Assembly (NCBI GenBank): GCA_013398175.1
Contig: VZRZ01000578.1
Location: forward strand, 17,501 to 81,500
Reading direction: 5' to 3'
Source of the DNA: Climacteris rufus
Lineage: Eukaryota; Chordata; Aves; Passeriformes; Climacteridae
DNA: 64,000 nt
Shown here one piece after another: positions 25,401-37,810 of this stretch (its first letter is position 1; each line of letters starts with the position of its first letter). A program made the translations under genes and the position numbers. The notes under the pieces were generated by a model. That model was given only the letters and a program-made list of their open reading frames with translations, did not search any database and was not told where the DNA came from.

Positions 25401-25982
25401 CCTCATTTTGTCTGGTTTCACACAGCTGGAATTGCCCCAGCTTTGGGAATTGCCATGCTTCCTGAAAGCCCAGTTATTTAAGAGCTGTGCAAGAGTCAGC
25501 CCATCTTCATGTGTATGTATCTCCATGTATGTAGTGTACAGATTAGTGTTGCCTGTATCAATAAATAAAGCAGAAATACAATTCCTACTGTTAATAAAAT
25601 GTCCTGCTGCCTCCTGAGGTCACCTCTCAGACTCGAATAGGAACCTTTCCTAAATAACTGTGCAAGAATTCTCTCAACTCTGTGATTAGATTTTTTGGTG
25701 GATGGGATGCTTCCTAATACACTGGAATTTCTCAGTTAAAGACAAAATCTTGCTAAATGGCTTGAGCTGGACACTTTCAAGACTTGTCTTCACATACTCA
25801 TGCTACAGAAATGTATTAATACGAGATGATTGTGTCCAGTTCTTTTCCTGTTTTCAGTTTATATCCTCTCCTTATTCTTTCATCCTCTTCTCTGGTTGTA
25901 ATGCCATAGCTACTGTCTTTGGTGTAGAGGGAAAATCAGATTCTGGCTGATTTTTCTGTTTTAGCTTTCTTGCCTTCGAAGC
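19410..25982 (+). other. ARB2A: ARB2A intron between two LTRs
   Basis: This is intronic DNA without a recognisable exon or transposon. Positions 20330-20700 are rich in AATTA homeodomain-type cores and have the look of a conserved regulatory block, which cannot be tested here. A short perfect hairpin lies at 24218-24243: 11-bp arms ATTCCATGAGA and TCTCATGGAAT with a 4-base loop. A short TA/TG-rich microsatellite lies at about 23871-23895. Confidence 0.65.
24218..24243. repeat. Short perfect inverted repeat (11-bp arms, TATG loop)
   Basis: ATTCCATGAGA (24218-24228) is followed by TATG and by its exact reverse complement (24233-24243). It is too short for a microRNA precursor and is recorded as a structural motif only. 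Confidence 0.85.
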
Positions 25983-26472
25983 TGTCCTGATTTTCAGCCA
26001 GGACAGAGTTAATTTTTTTGCAGTAGCTCTGAGGGGACGGAGCCTGGAACCATGTGGGCATGTCTAGGTTATTATTCTATATCACCTCTTGTCATTGTCA
26101 GTGGGTGGAGTTGAGGAATTCTTACCTCTGAGAAGGAGGGGGCGTCGCTTGAGGTCAGGAAGAAAAGCATAGATGAGGAGGGTCTGTCTGCCATTTTGTT
26201 CATTGTCTTGAGGTCACACCAAGTCAGTTCAGGCTCTGTGAGCATTTTTTGCATGTAAATCACCCTTTTTTGGTATACTTTTGTTATTGATATTGTACTG
26301 TTACAGTTCATTTTCTTATCTCATTGCTGTTTTCAGTAAATTCTTCTTATCTCAACCCATAACCTCTGCCTTTTATGTCTCTCACCAGAAGAGGGATGGG
26401 AAGAGCAGTTTCTGGTTTGAGAGTCTTGATGGGGAGCACTAAATTAGGGAGTAACGTTCCTAAATCATGACA
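25983..26472 (+). mobile_element. Solitary LTR, ERVL-like, with near-perfect 5-bp target duplication
   Basis: This 490-bp element starts TGTCCTGATTTTCAGCCAGG and ends CTAAATCATGACA, with TGTC...GACA inverted termini. The flanking pentamers are GAAGC (25978-25982) and AAAGC (26473-26477), matching at 4 of 5 bases. Near the 3' part, TTCTTATCTCAACCCATAAC matches the region downstream of the polyadenylation signal in the well-known avian ERVL LTR, and GACAGAGTTAATTTT matches its 5' part. The canonical AATAAA is degraded (CAGTAAATTC). No internal genes are present, so it is a solo LTR. Its orientation is the same as ARB2A. Confidence 0.85.
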
Positions 26473-27668
26473 AAAGCCTCTTAGATCTTGTTCTGCACTG
26501 AAATTTTGGAGCTGCTCTGGTGATAGTAAAACCATCGTATAACTTCATTGTGTTCCACCCTGGTGAAAAAGCTTCTGTCTCATCTAAGGCAAATATTTGC
26601 AAAAGGAGTGAGGAAAATGCAGTAGGTGATAAGCATCATTTAGTACTTGTGAAGGGTGCTGTTGTAACAGGGTATTTTTATACTTATATTTTGTATGAAT
26701 TTTAATGTAATGATTTTTTGGTAGGGTTGGGCAGAATTGCAAAAATTTGCCTGCCCCAAGGCTTCCTGAGGCAATGGGACAAGCTGTACGCAACTGTCAA
26801 GGTGTTGCTGGTGGGAAGGATCTAACATCTCCAGGAACAGGAGATCGGAGCCTTCTGCATCCTTCTGCCTTCCAGCCTGTGTGCAAGTTCTGTTCTCCCA
26901 TATTTAACACATGTGCCATACTTGTTTACAGTAGCTTATCAAGCTAGAAGGAGAAATTGTTTTGCTGTGATAAGTGGTAATTAGAGAAACCACCTTCAAG
27001 TAAATTGTTAAAAAGCTATTCTGTTGTATGGCATATTTTCCTATTTGTGTGCATTTCACTTTTCACTTGTCACAGAAAAATGTGATACCTACTCCTTGAT
27101 TTTAAAAAAGCCCAAAGTAGAAGGGAGAGAGCCGTTACCAGATCTGAAAACTAAACTGATTTTTCTGTATTTGATTTTTTTTTTAGCTTTGATGTGTTAA
27201 AAGTTTGAGATGGGATCTGAGCTGCTCTGCCCCAGTAAAGCTGATGGTGCTTCAAGGCCTCCAGATCTTGTTCCATCTGTAACTTTCTGGCAACAGGTTA
27301 CTTTAAAAAAAAAGAAAAAAGTAAAATTTGGCACTGAAATGTATGTGAAAATATGTGAACCTGTCACAGTAAGCGGTCTCAAAGGGCAGGCTGCTTTGCA
27401 GGAGCTAATTAACCTTAGGAAATAATTACACAAATATGCAAATGTTGTTTAGACAATTCCATGTGTTATCGACTCAGGTAGTCCATCATAACTGCAGACC
27501 TTGCAATGTCTAAGTGTTAGAATCTGGCATAGTTGATAAGGCTTCACTTGCTGCATCACTTCAGTTTGGTATTTAACAATTAATGACTGTGATATTACAT
27601 TAGTAAATTTCACCGGTTTTTTGAATGCAACAGAGTGTAACTTTGTATTCAAGGTGTGCATGCTGCTT

Positions 27669-27720
27669 ATCTGTGTATACCTAATGGCATTAGGTGTACT
27701 GCCATTAGGTATACACAGAT
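27669..27720. repeat. Perfect 21-bp inverted repeat with 10-base loop
   Basis: The left arm (27669-27689, containing CTGTGTATACCTAATGGCA) and the right arm (27700-27720, containing TGCCATTAGGTATACACAG) are exact reverse complements over 21 bases. They are separated by TTAGGTGTAC. Pairing stops at the next base on each side. A transcript through this intron would form a stable hairpin from either strand. No mismatches have accumulated, so the arms are young or maintained. At 52 bases it is short for a microRNA precursor. Confidence 0.95.
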
Positions 27721-30454
27721 TAATGCCATTTAAGGCTGCAGCCTTTAAAATGTTATGTACCTTTCAACTCTTAGCACTAGCAGTACTGGAAAAAATGGCA
27801 GGCCAAAATCTCAGTTCGCCCCTCCACTTTTCTAACCAGTGGATGGCCCAGGACTTTCCTGGTTTGGGGCTACTTTGTATTGATTAAACATGACACAAGG
27901 GCCTTTTCACATGATGTGGTCCTTAATCTTTTCTTCCTTTTATGTCTAGTTATGTATAGTGATCAAGGGGAGGGATTTTCAGAAAGATGGAGACCTACAA
28001 CTATGACTTCCACACCTCCAAACACCAGACCACAGAACACTGTTACAGGTGTCCAGCTTTCAGCAGCTGGAAATCTGAGTTCAACTTTTCCAGCACCTTT
28101 GCATCTCAGTCTGTTTCACAAATGAGGATGCATTCAGCCTCAGATGCCTTTTGAGGTACATAGTGTGATTTCTCCAGGCTGATCGCCCTGATTCATTTCT
28201 GTACACTTGTATAAATAATTAGGTAAAGTCTGACCAAGAGATCCCTCTCTATCAAGTAATTTAACAATGTTCTATGTAAGTGCATTCAATTTAGGTGCAG
28301 TGAAATTCAGAAAGCAACAGCTGCCTGAGACTGTCACCTTTCATACTGAAAATGCAGTATGCAGTCTCATAATTTAATCCAAGCCAGACAGAGGAGGTTA
28401 AAGCTCACAGACCCAGTGCAATTTGAAATCCTGAGGAGACCAGCTGTGCTCTGCTTCTGCAGCTGGATGTTTTCATGTACAGACTTGGCTCCAGGTCTGA
28501 GGTGTTTAAAATACAGGCTTGTTACAAGGGGTAGAAGTAAGCAGATGCTCTAAAGAAAGAGTTTTTCTTTAAAATACATAGGATTCCTCCAAACTCCTTG
28601 CACATATGTGCTTTTCTTACCTTGTTTAGGGTTTTGCAGAGTATGTAGAGCAACCCAGTTTATCCTGACATTTTATGGCTTTTTTTTCACCAGTAATAAA
28701 GGAAACTGTAGTTGCAGTCTATATTTAACTCATTCTAGCTCATTTCTTTTTTCTTTTGTAGAATCCTATTGAGTCTTTGTACTGGACTCTGAAGCTGTGC
28801 AGTTATTAATTTGGTTTACTAGACCACTGGTTATGCTTTGATTGGTGAAAGCTTTTTTGGGCTGAGTTCAGAAGCTTCTTGCTGATGTCTTAGTCTTGTG
28901 GAATCTAAAATTGTGTGCTTTTCCCAGCAGGGTGTAGAATAATAAATACAAAGTAACCTGAAAATGCTATATTAAGCAGAAACAACCTCCTCTTTTTCTC
29001 AGAATGTTAAAGCAGCGTTGGGTACCTATACAAAAATTGCTGTTAAGAGTATCAACAGTAACATTATTATTGAAACACAAGTACCTCCTGTGTATTTAAC
29101 TAAAATAAGTATTTTAGATAAATTAGTAATTTTTAAACTTTCCCAGTGTTTTAATGTTCTTTTTCCACACATATTCTGGAGCACATCACTTTTACACAGA
29201 AAACTCCAGTTTAAGTTGTCCTTCAGCTTTATCTTAATAACTGGTCTGTCAATCGTGTTTTCTTTATGTAGTTTCTTTTAAAAAACTTTCCTCTTCCCTC
29301 ACAAAGGGGAGAGTCTTTACTTCCCTTACCTATCTATGCAATCAAATTTCAAAACATCAACAAGTTGTTTTGAAACAAGCCCTTTCTCACACTGAGGTGG
29401 TTTGCAATAAGTGATACATAATTAGTTAAAACTATGTTCTGTCATAGTCAATGAAGAGCAGAGTCTGTCCAGGATTAAGAAGAACTCAGAGCTTTTTTGT
29501 CTTTTACTCACTGCTGCCATACAGAAAAAGCATAAAAGCACATTATTCTAAAATCTTTGTGTCAGGATCCATAAAAATTTGTAGTCATCTCTTACTTAGG
29601 AAACAGGGTATGAGAATAGAAGTAAAAGCCAAAATACACCACATTATTTAGTTCTGTCTCTTCCCACTGATTTTAGACACTTACAAGGGCTTAAATTCCC
29701 AAAACTGAGTTGCAGAATGGAACTGAGATCTAGATCGCTTCAGCATTCTTGATAAAGTTACGTTAATTCACACTGTGTAATTAGTAGCTTCTGATTGCCA
29801 GTGGCTTTGACTGGTTTGTGCTTCCTTTTTCCCAGGGAAACGAGGCTGTTGTGTGTGAGTCACCTTAGGATGTGAAATTGTTCATGCAGCAGAGCAAAGG
29901 GAAAAGGGATGCAAATTTTAGGAGATTACATGACCTTGATTGATCAGCTGTTTTGGATATTGAAGAGCCTGGAAAGAGTCTGCATTGTTACGCTGAGTGT
30001 GTGAAATACTGGTGGAGCAGGGCACCTAGCAGAGCATCTTACTGTTGTCCCATGAGAAAAGACCAATTTGTAGTTACGACCTCAACAATCTGAAAAATAA
30101 GGAAAACACAGAGGAGTACAGTGCTTTCCAAGAGCCTCTAAGGTGGGAGTCCACAACCCTGAGTTTTGGTAAGAATGCACTAAAATCAGTGTATGTCACT
30201 CTAGTGCCTTCAGTGACTCCTACATTGTCTGGCTTTACTGAACAAAATATTGTTCAATAATAAGAAAAAATGATCCCCTAGCTGCCAAAAATTCCAGAGT
30301 AATCACCACAGCCAGTCAAGAGGTGTTTTATATGCACTGTGTCTCATAGTCTGCAGTCACAAAAAGTAACATTTAAAAGAGTAATTGCAAATACTATAAT
30401 TTTCATCTTAATTCAGATTTCAAGTAGCTCGTAATATGAAAAAAATAGTAAAAA

Positions 30455-30501
30455 CTGAAATTAGGTGTCTTTTCCAACCTAAATTATTCTACAATTCTGT
30501 A
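30455..30501 (+). mobile_element. CR1 3' tail fragment
   Basis: GAAATTAGGTGTCTTTTCC followed by AACCTAAATTATTCTACAATTCTGT follows the CR1 3' terminus (GAACTAGATGATCTTTAAGG, CCTTCCAACCTAAACTATTC, then ATTCTATG units). It is 5'-truncated to a few tens of bases and moderately diverged. It lies about 430 bp upstream of the ARB2A exon at 30931. Confidence 0.65.
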
Positions 30502-30930
30502 TTTTTATTGTTCCTACCTGTTTCTGTTTTATCAGTCTAAGGCATAACTACTTTAAACAAACCATCAAGGAACAAACACTTGATAAAGAGTTGTCAAAAT
30601 AATGAAAATCTGAGCTGTGGCTCATAATTTCTTTGAATGCCTCTGTTTAACAAAGTTGTCATCATGGTATTTACACAAAATTTTGTAAATGCATAGTTTT
30701 TTGTTATATTTATTAAAGTAAGCCACAAAAAAATCCAGCTTTACTGCCTTTATATTGCAATCTTGAATTTTCTTTATTTAGACGAAAGAATCTGTTCTTT
30801 TTTTGATACTAGTGTATATTAATTGATGTTTGTTTTAGCAAAATATTTTAACATATAGGAACACATTGCTTTTAGACAGAATTGCCATTTTTTAAAAGAT
30901 AATTGTCACAAACATAATTTCTTTCTGCAG

Positions 30931-31050
30931 GATAATGGCTCTCCAGAAGAACATGCAATTTATGTTTGGGACCATTTCATTTCCCAGTCAGCTGCAGAGA
31001 ACGTGTTTTTTGTTGCTCACAGTTATGGTGGACTTGCCTTTGTAGAGTTG
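30931..31050 (+). CDS. ARB2A: ARB2A (FAM172A) next coding exon, with AHSYGG motif
   Basis: This 120-bp exon encodes 40 residues, DNGSPEEHAIYVWDHFISQS then AAENVFFVAHSYGGLAFVEL. The acceptor is TTTCTTTCTGCAG ending at 30930 and the donor is GTAAGT at 31051; both junctions are phase 0, so it joins the exon ending at 8453 in frame. FFVAHSYGG has the form of an alpha/beta-hydrolase nucleophile elbow (strand, then x-H-S-x-G-G), with the serine at residue 30 of this exon. Arb2-domain proteins share that fold, but catalytic activity in ARB2A is not something this sequence can prove. The segment before it should form the helix leading to the strand. The exon is shorter than the usual 60-residue cut-off for open frames and is recognised by its protein sequence and splice sites. 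The downstream exon, expected to continue the Arb2 domain, was not found in the remaining 32.9 kb. Confidence 0.95.
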
Positions 31051-34000
31051 GTAAGTGTGAATACTCCATTGCCTTATTTCCTGAAGACTGTCACAGATTT
31101 TCTAAATTCTTTGTGATCAACTCCTTGAAAGTAGCCAGGTAGAAACAACTGAGCCAGCGGTCATGTACAGGTCTGTGAGGATTTCTTTGCAATGAGAAGG
31201 TCACTGCATCTTTTCTGGCTTTGAGGTACACAATTAGGCCCCAAGTGTGCCTAAACCTGAAAGACTGTGGGAAAACAAAATACACTGGATCCCTCTTGTC
31301 CAGAGTGTACTGAAAGGCACCAGTTTCTGCTGTGGGGCAGAAAGACCAGAGGGCATGTAAGACTGAGGACATATTAAAAGCAGTTTTAAAACAGAGTCAC
31401 AGTAACAAATGCAACTTTTTGAATATAGATCAGAACTGAACATGAGGGGATATTTGGCAGGTTTGCTCAGTTTTTTCAGTTTTTCTACAAAAGACTGCAG
31501 GACTTGCTGGAAAGACATTTTCATTTATTAGGCTCTGCAGTGATGTAAGGTGGGTAAAATTCTGCTCAGTGTAAAGCAGCTCTACACCTGTGCTGAGACT
31601 GCTGAACATCCAGTTTGTCAGTCTTTCACTCTTTTCTCTAAAGGCAGATCTGTCGACCCCATCATGTATACCCAGTTGTTTGTTGAACTTGCTTACCATT
31701 CTGTCAGTGTAGCTACAGCCTCCTCATATAATTTTGAGGCAGTGGTGTAATCAGGATGTGTTTTATTTAGGAAAATTTTAAAAAAATAAAGGTCTTGTTT
31801 ATTGTGGAAAGGTAAATTGCAGAACATTACAACTGGCTTTATAGACAGAAGAATCAGACATATATGTACATCTTTTGTCTAGAACACATTAGTTTAATGT
31901 AACTGAAATTTGATTAAACTGGTTCCTGCCTGAGGATAAGATGAATGCCTTAGTTAAGAAAAAGTACGCATGAGTATTTTGGTTTTAATCTTACACTGCT
32001 CCAGGTAGCAAGAATACCCCAGACCATGACCACTTGTGTTATTCTAAGAACTTCAGATTTTTCTTAACCCCCTTTTTTTTGGATGAAATTAATGCCATTT
32101 TCATTTTCTGTGCTGTGCTGGAAGAGTATGTATATGATGTGTAGGTTTGAGGCTTGAGAACAGTTCATTTTCCTGATCTGAAGATTATCTGAGAATTGAT
32201 TGTTTTTCATAGGCATTGTATTTCCAGGTCAATACATAGTCTCAAAACTAAATTTTTAAGAGAACTTGAAGGTGAATTATTCATTCTGTAACCATGTCTT
32301 TGGGCAAAAAATGGGTTGCATTGTGTGTGCATGTTACTCTTCAGATGCAGTGAAGGTTAGGGAACAGTTGTTCTGTCTTGGCTTTCCTGAGTTGTGATTT
32401 TCAGCTGCTCTGTGTGTTAGCCCAGGTTATTCTGGTGTAACTTGTGGGTCCAAAGTGAAGCATTGGCAGAATGTTTGTAGGTTTTGTAAAACCACATGAT
32501 TGGGGTTACCAGATGCCTGGAGATACATACACTTAGTAGAAGATAGGAATAAAGATCGACTAGAGACCTTTCTTAGTGTTTCCTAAACAGAGTGATGACT
32601 TGAAGGAAGCTTGGAGAGTTTTTCCATCACATTTCAGTCAGTGGCTTGAGGTGGCATGGGTAATAGATGACCAAGGTGTCATTCCCATTTTGCCTGCTTC
32701 TCTTGTCACACTGGTGGATATCTCTTCACTTTTGTTCTACTTTAATATGAAGCACACTAATGTTTCAGAATAAGACTTGACTTCTGACCCTGGGGCTTCC
32801 AGGGTCAGGGTGCTCAGGGCCTGTGAAATTATCACAAGCTGAGCAAAAGTTTTTATCAATCGCAGGAAGCAACCAGTAAGTAAGAAGTTAAAAAGGACCT
32901 TTGTCAGAAAGACAAGATGGTCTCAGTAAGGGTCAGCTTCTGTAGCCTGCTGTCTCTGCAGGAGATGCATGCCTGAGAGGAAGAATATAATACATATCCA
33001 TTGACACGTCACATATCTGTCATGCAAAACTAAACCTGGAATGTATTTTTAATGTAACCCAATGTTTTTCTAAAAACTCAAATGATATTAGCACCTGGTT
33101 TTGGCAGAGGTGGTTTGATACTTGAGTTCTGCTGAAAGCAGTTTGATTAAATAATTCATACACTGAAGGATATATCATTGAAATAAACTGTGAACTGTTT
33201 CATTACAGTATTAATTTGTAAGATTTTATTTTGTTATCATCTCCTTTCTCTTAAACTTTATATCTGTACAGCACTTAGTAATTGCAGTGAGCTCCAAAAA
33301 GAAATTGAGCAGCTGATGGGCAATTACTGTCTTATGACAAATACACTTTCAATCACTTTCTTCTCTGATTCGTGTGGGGCTGATGATGAGGTTGGTAGAG
33401 CAGCTACATCATATAGCAGTTGTACCACCTCTACATTTCCTTTGCAAGTTTTTGGGTTAACTGATTCATGAAATTGTAGGTTATAGTTGTTATGGAGACC
33501 TGTTGCACAACTGCTCCTTCTGCATCCGTTTCTCTTACAGGAGAGCAGTGTGAAGCAGATGGCTTTAATTTGGAGTGAAGGTTTCTGCCTGAGCCCTCTG
33601 AATTTTATTTTGCCTGCAGGGAAAAAGAAAACAGGCAAAAAATATCCAAAAATGTTAGTGTTTTCAATTAATATCTTTTTAATCAATTTTGCATGTTCAG
33701 TGCTGCAAGGTCTGTCATGATGGCTTGCAGTCATCTCAGCCACAGACAGCTGCAGCTTGCCACTTAATGAAGGTGCAAGGCTCTTGGTGAAAATGGGATG
33801 TTCTGGCATTAAGCAGAGAAACCCAACAAAACCTGATATTAAGCAAAGTCTTGCTCATGGACGTTTGCACCATCATGTGGGAGGAGCTGCTCCTCCATCT
33901 CTCCATGATAAGGCAGAGAACAGTGTTCAGCCTTGCATGGGCAGTACCCATCCAGGTGCTCCTTTGTTTGAAGCTGCTAAGGAGGTAGCACAGGAAAAGC

Positions 34001-37000
34001 GTGCTGCTCTGCGTTGTCCGTTTATTGGCATGCACTTTGTTGGGAAACTCAAAGTGAAAAGAAAGCAAATATAGGAGTGTCATATATGAAATTGGTATAA
34101 AAGGAGGATCATTTTTATTTCCAAAACTTTGGTGGCCAAAGCTTGTTCTTCATTCCAAATTTCATCTCACCATAAAAATCAGCCTGTGTTTTGGAAGTCC
34201 TTCGCTAAACAAACCAGTAAATCTTGGCTGCAATTTTCAAATACATGCCACATCAACTAAAAATTTTATTGATCTTTGCATCTTTTTGATCTACATTTTC
34301 TCATGTCTGTGATTGCAAGATGTGAAGAAAAATAGGGTGAGTCTGTAATATCATGCTCAAACACACAGAGACTGTTACCCAGTTACTGCAACATAGGCAC
34401 GTGTTTTCTGTACTTTATTGTGCCATAGATTACTACGGAAATAACTGAAAGTGATTAAAATGTGTGAGAAATAAAGTTCCACCAATAAATATATTAAGTT
34501 TTATTGTTGTATTGTTTAGAGCTTGAATTACAAATGCTAAATCATAAGCCATATGTTAGAATGTATCTTAATATTTAGTAATTAAAACTTCGTGTAATTG
34601 TGGTTTGAAATTAAATGTACATCTAATAATATCTGCACATAAATTACTTTTTGAATACACTGCACTAAAAATAATTGTTGGGTCATTGTGTTTTGCTAAT
34701 TGCTAGTTACTGATTTTGAAAACCTCAAGCCGTGATTCATGAACACATCTGAGCTTCTTAGTTCTGTTATCTCTTGCACGGTGTAGTCAGGGATTTATTT
34801 TCAGAAGCAGTTTGCTTCACTTGATGGTAAATTGTGGAACTTTCCCAACTCCAAGCTTATAATAATTTTATGAAGTTTAACAGAAAGTGAGAATTTCAAG
34901 TTGATGGAGTCAATTTTATATTTAGTTTACAGAAAATAAGAATTTTCTGGTACAACGCCTCCTTTGAGCTTTTCTGCCAAATTTTGTGGGTTTACAATTA
35001 TTTTGCTTTAAAAAGAATGTTTTTCCTTGTCAATGCCTGCATGAAAGACCCACACAGGATAATCTTTGTGGAAGATTTCTGTTGTTTGCTTTCTATGTTT
35101 CTTACACCCTAGGCTTTGCATTTTCAATTGTTTCCTCATAATCTTATAACTGGAAGTGTAGCTTTTTTGTTTTAATTTTAGTTAAATAATATCTGTTTTA
35201 AAATACCAAGTATCATGGGGATCATGACAAAATGGTGAGAATCAGTAATGGTATTCCCTCTTACATCATTCATACTGCTGTAAAAACACAAAGTACACAG
35301 GAGAATGTAATAATTAGTAGAAGGAAAGAAGATTGTTTGTAGCAGGTGGTAAGCTATTCATTATGGTCTTTTGCCTAAAATATTGGGTATATGTATTGAT
35401 AATTTGCACAAAAGTATAGATAAAAATGTGTGGGGGTGTGTCTTTTTAGGCAGCTTTGTTAAAATGAGAGCCCTTAAAACACACTGTTCAAATTATTGTA
35501 TCCACTGAAGAGTCCTATTTTCAGCAAATCTGCCAATTTTGGCAATTTGAAATAATTTTAGGTCCATCATTTTGAGATATTCTCTGCAATATGCTACCAC
35601 TTAATTTTGCTGTATTGTGCTGAGTATGGCAAGGACCTGGCCCTGACTGCAGTTGATAGGTGCCATAATAATGATGATAGACAGGCACCTGCTGAGCTAC
35701 CTGTGAGTCTCTGAGGCTGCATCAGTATTCTGGCACAGGCAAAATGCAATTTTAGAACCTTAATGACTAGACTGTGAACCTGTCATTAGTTTTTCATTAA
35801 TTTAATTTCCTGAAGTCTCAGACTGAATGGTTTGTTATATTTGGCTTTTTATATATACTTATATAAATATATCTACTTATTTTTTTATTTAGTTTGCCTG
35901 GAAAATTGATGAGTGGGTACAGTGGACATGCAACTCTTAATTCCCCTGGCTGACATACTAAATCGAAATACATCTACTGATGTGTGGTAGAGAGAACATA
36001 AGACCTGTGATGGCTGTAGGAAGCATGGGAGAGAGCTGGAAGTAGAGAGCTGAGAAGCAAAACACCTGAGTGACCAGGGTTCTTATTGAAAAGATGAAAG
36101 CAAAATACCACTGTGCTTTAGGACTCTGTGAGCATTTAACTGGGGAAAAAAGCAAAGAAAAAATACAAAAAAGCACTCTTTAGATGTTGAAGGTCAATTG
36201 GCAGAGCAGTATGGGATGCTGTCTTGTAGGTTTATGGGGATTTGGGTTGTATGTCCAGTCTTTGGATAAATCATCTCACACAACTTTACCTGGTTTAGCT
36301 CTCATCTTTTTCTGTGTTGGACACTTACATTAGCATCTGTTTGAGTCAAGTGTAACTTAGATGTGCACACTTAGAAAAACAAGTTTGAAAGTAAAAACTA
36401 GATCTTAATTCTGTTTGGTTATTTGTTTAAGCTATTCCTTGTTGTCCTTCTGGAAAAAAAATGCTCATTCATCTGAAAAAGGTCAAATGAGAAATGAGAG
36501 TGGACAAGGGAAGCTAATGGAGGAACCCGTGGTGGGTTGTGTAAAAAAGGGTTGGACAGGACTAGGGTCTCTAGCCTTGATGCAGATTTATTTTAATATT
36601 CCTGTTGCTCACATGGGCACACAAATTAAGTATGTGCTGCTGAAATTGGGTCTTGGCACTAAGTGAGGAAGTCACCACTGATACTCAGAAGTAGAATTTC
36701 TACAGTAAAAAAAAATTAAAGGAAATAATACAAACTTCAGGACAGTTAGACGTTGACTGCCTAGTCACCTGCATTTGTGCATGAAGAGTGATCTCATCAA
36801 CAGGGAACAGCAGGGATGCAGAAGCCCTTGGGCAAGTGGCTTCATTGCCAATGGCTTTTAAGTGAATGACCAGATAACATAACACGAGTCAAATGTGATA
36901 CTGTGATTTGTTTGCTCTTGCTGTCCCAGGAAGGGAAGTATTAATGCTGACCAGCATGCTGCTGTGATTAACCTGAGGTAATTTGAGACTTTTGGGAGGA

Positions 37001-37810
37001 TTAAGTCAGTCTGGAAGAGATATGGGGAGGAAGTGTTGGTACGCTCAGATCAATGGAAAGCATATTTTGCCAGAAACAATGGAGGATCTACAGACCTGCT
37101 GTGACATGGTGCCTCATGGACATGTCCTGTGTATCATAAGCACCAAAATCAATATAGCCTTAGAGATAGGACACGCATCCTTTAGGCTTATCAGTCTTAA
37201 AAAGAGCTGTGTAAATTGCTAGTGCTCTTACATTAACTTTGGTAGCTATACCTAGAAAGAGAAGGTTCAGCATCTGCTTTGTATTTGCTGCAGAAACAGA
37301 GTTTAAAAGCATGGTTTGTTTAGCCTGGTAAAGGAAAGCTTAGAGGCATTCGTAGCAGTCAGCAAATACATCAGGAGAATAAACTGCAGAGAGGGAGAGC
37401 TATGTAAGCCAAAGAACAATGTTGACATAGGAACAAATGGATTAAAACTGGTCATGAATAAATTTAGGGTGGAATTAGATTTCTCACCATTGGATTAGGA
37501 AGTCCTGCTTGAGAACAGGACTGGGGCAAACCTGCTACCCAAGTGTGACCCCCATATGGCAAGAGTAATTGACTGACTGTCGGTCCTTGGTGTGAACCAG
37601 GAGTCCATGTTCCTATGAAGGGCATCATATGCAGGTGCATATTTTCAGCCATGAACAATTGGATCCCTTTGTGGATTCATTTTTCTGGAGTCGATACCTC
37701 TCTGACTCTAGGCTCACTCCACTGGAATAGCTGAGTTTTAACCAAAACCAGGTCACACCTCTTAACACCAGTGTTTGCAAACAACTTTTTTCCCTCTTCC
37801 TTACTTAGAG
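31051..37810 (+). other. ARB2A: ARB2A intron, proximal part downstream of second exon
   Basis: This is intronic DNA starting with the donor GTAAGTGTG. I recognised no exon or transposon. Open frames on both strands at 33324-34083 (up to 161 codons on the minus strand) overlap one another and have no recognisable domain, so I take them as chance. The stretch 34430-34720 is very AT-rich. Confidence 0.7.

Larger units (their letters stand above)
26473..30930 (+). other. ARB2A: ARB2A intron, 3' part before second exon
   Basis: This is intronic DNA containing the hairpin at 27669-27720 and a CR1 tail at about 30455-30501. The region ends in TTTCTTTCTGCAG, the acceptor of the 30931 exon. No other exon was seen; short open frames show no recognisable domains. 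Confidence 0.75.

Noticed and set aside
33324..33809. 161-codon open frame on the minus strand, with overlapping frames at 33736-34083
   Set aside because: No recognisable domain, no splice or promoter context, and frames of similar length are open on both strands. A run of this length is expected about once by chance in a window this size.
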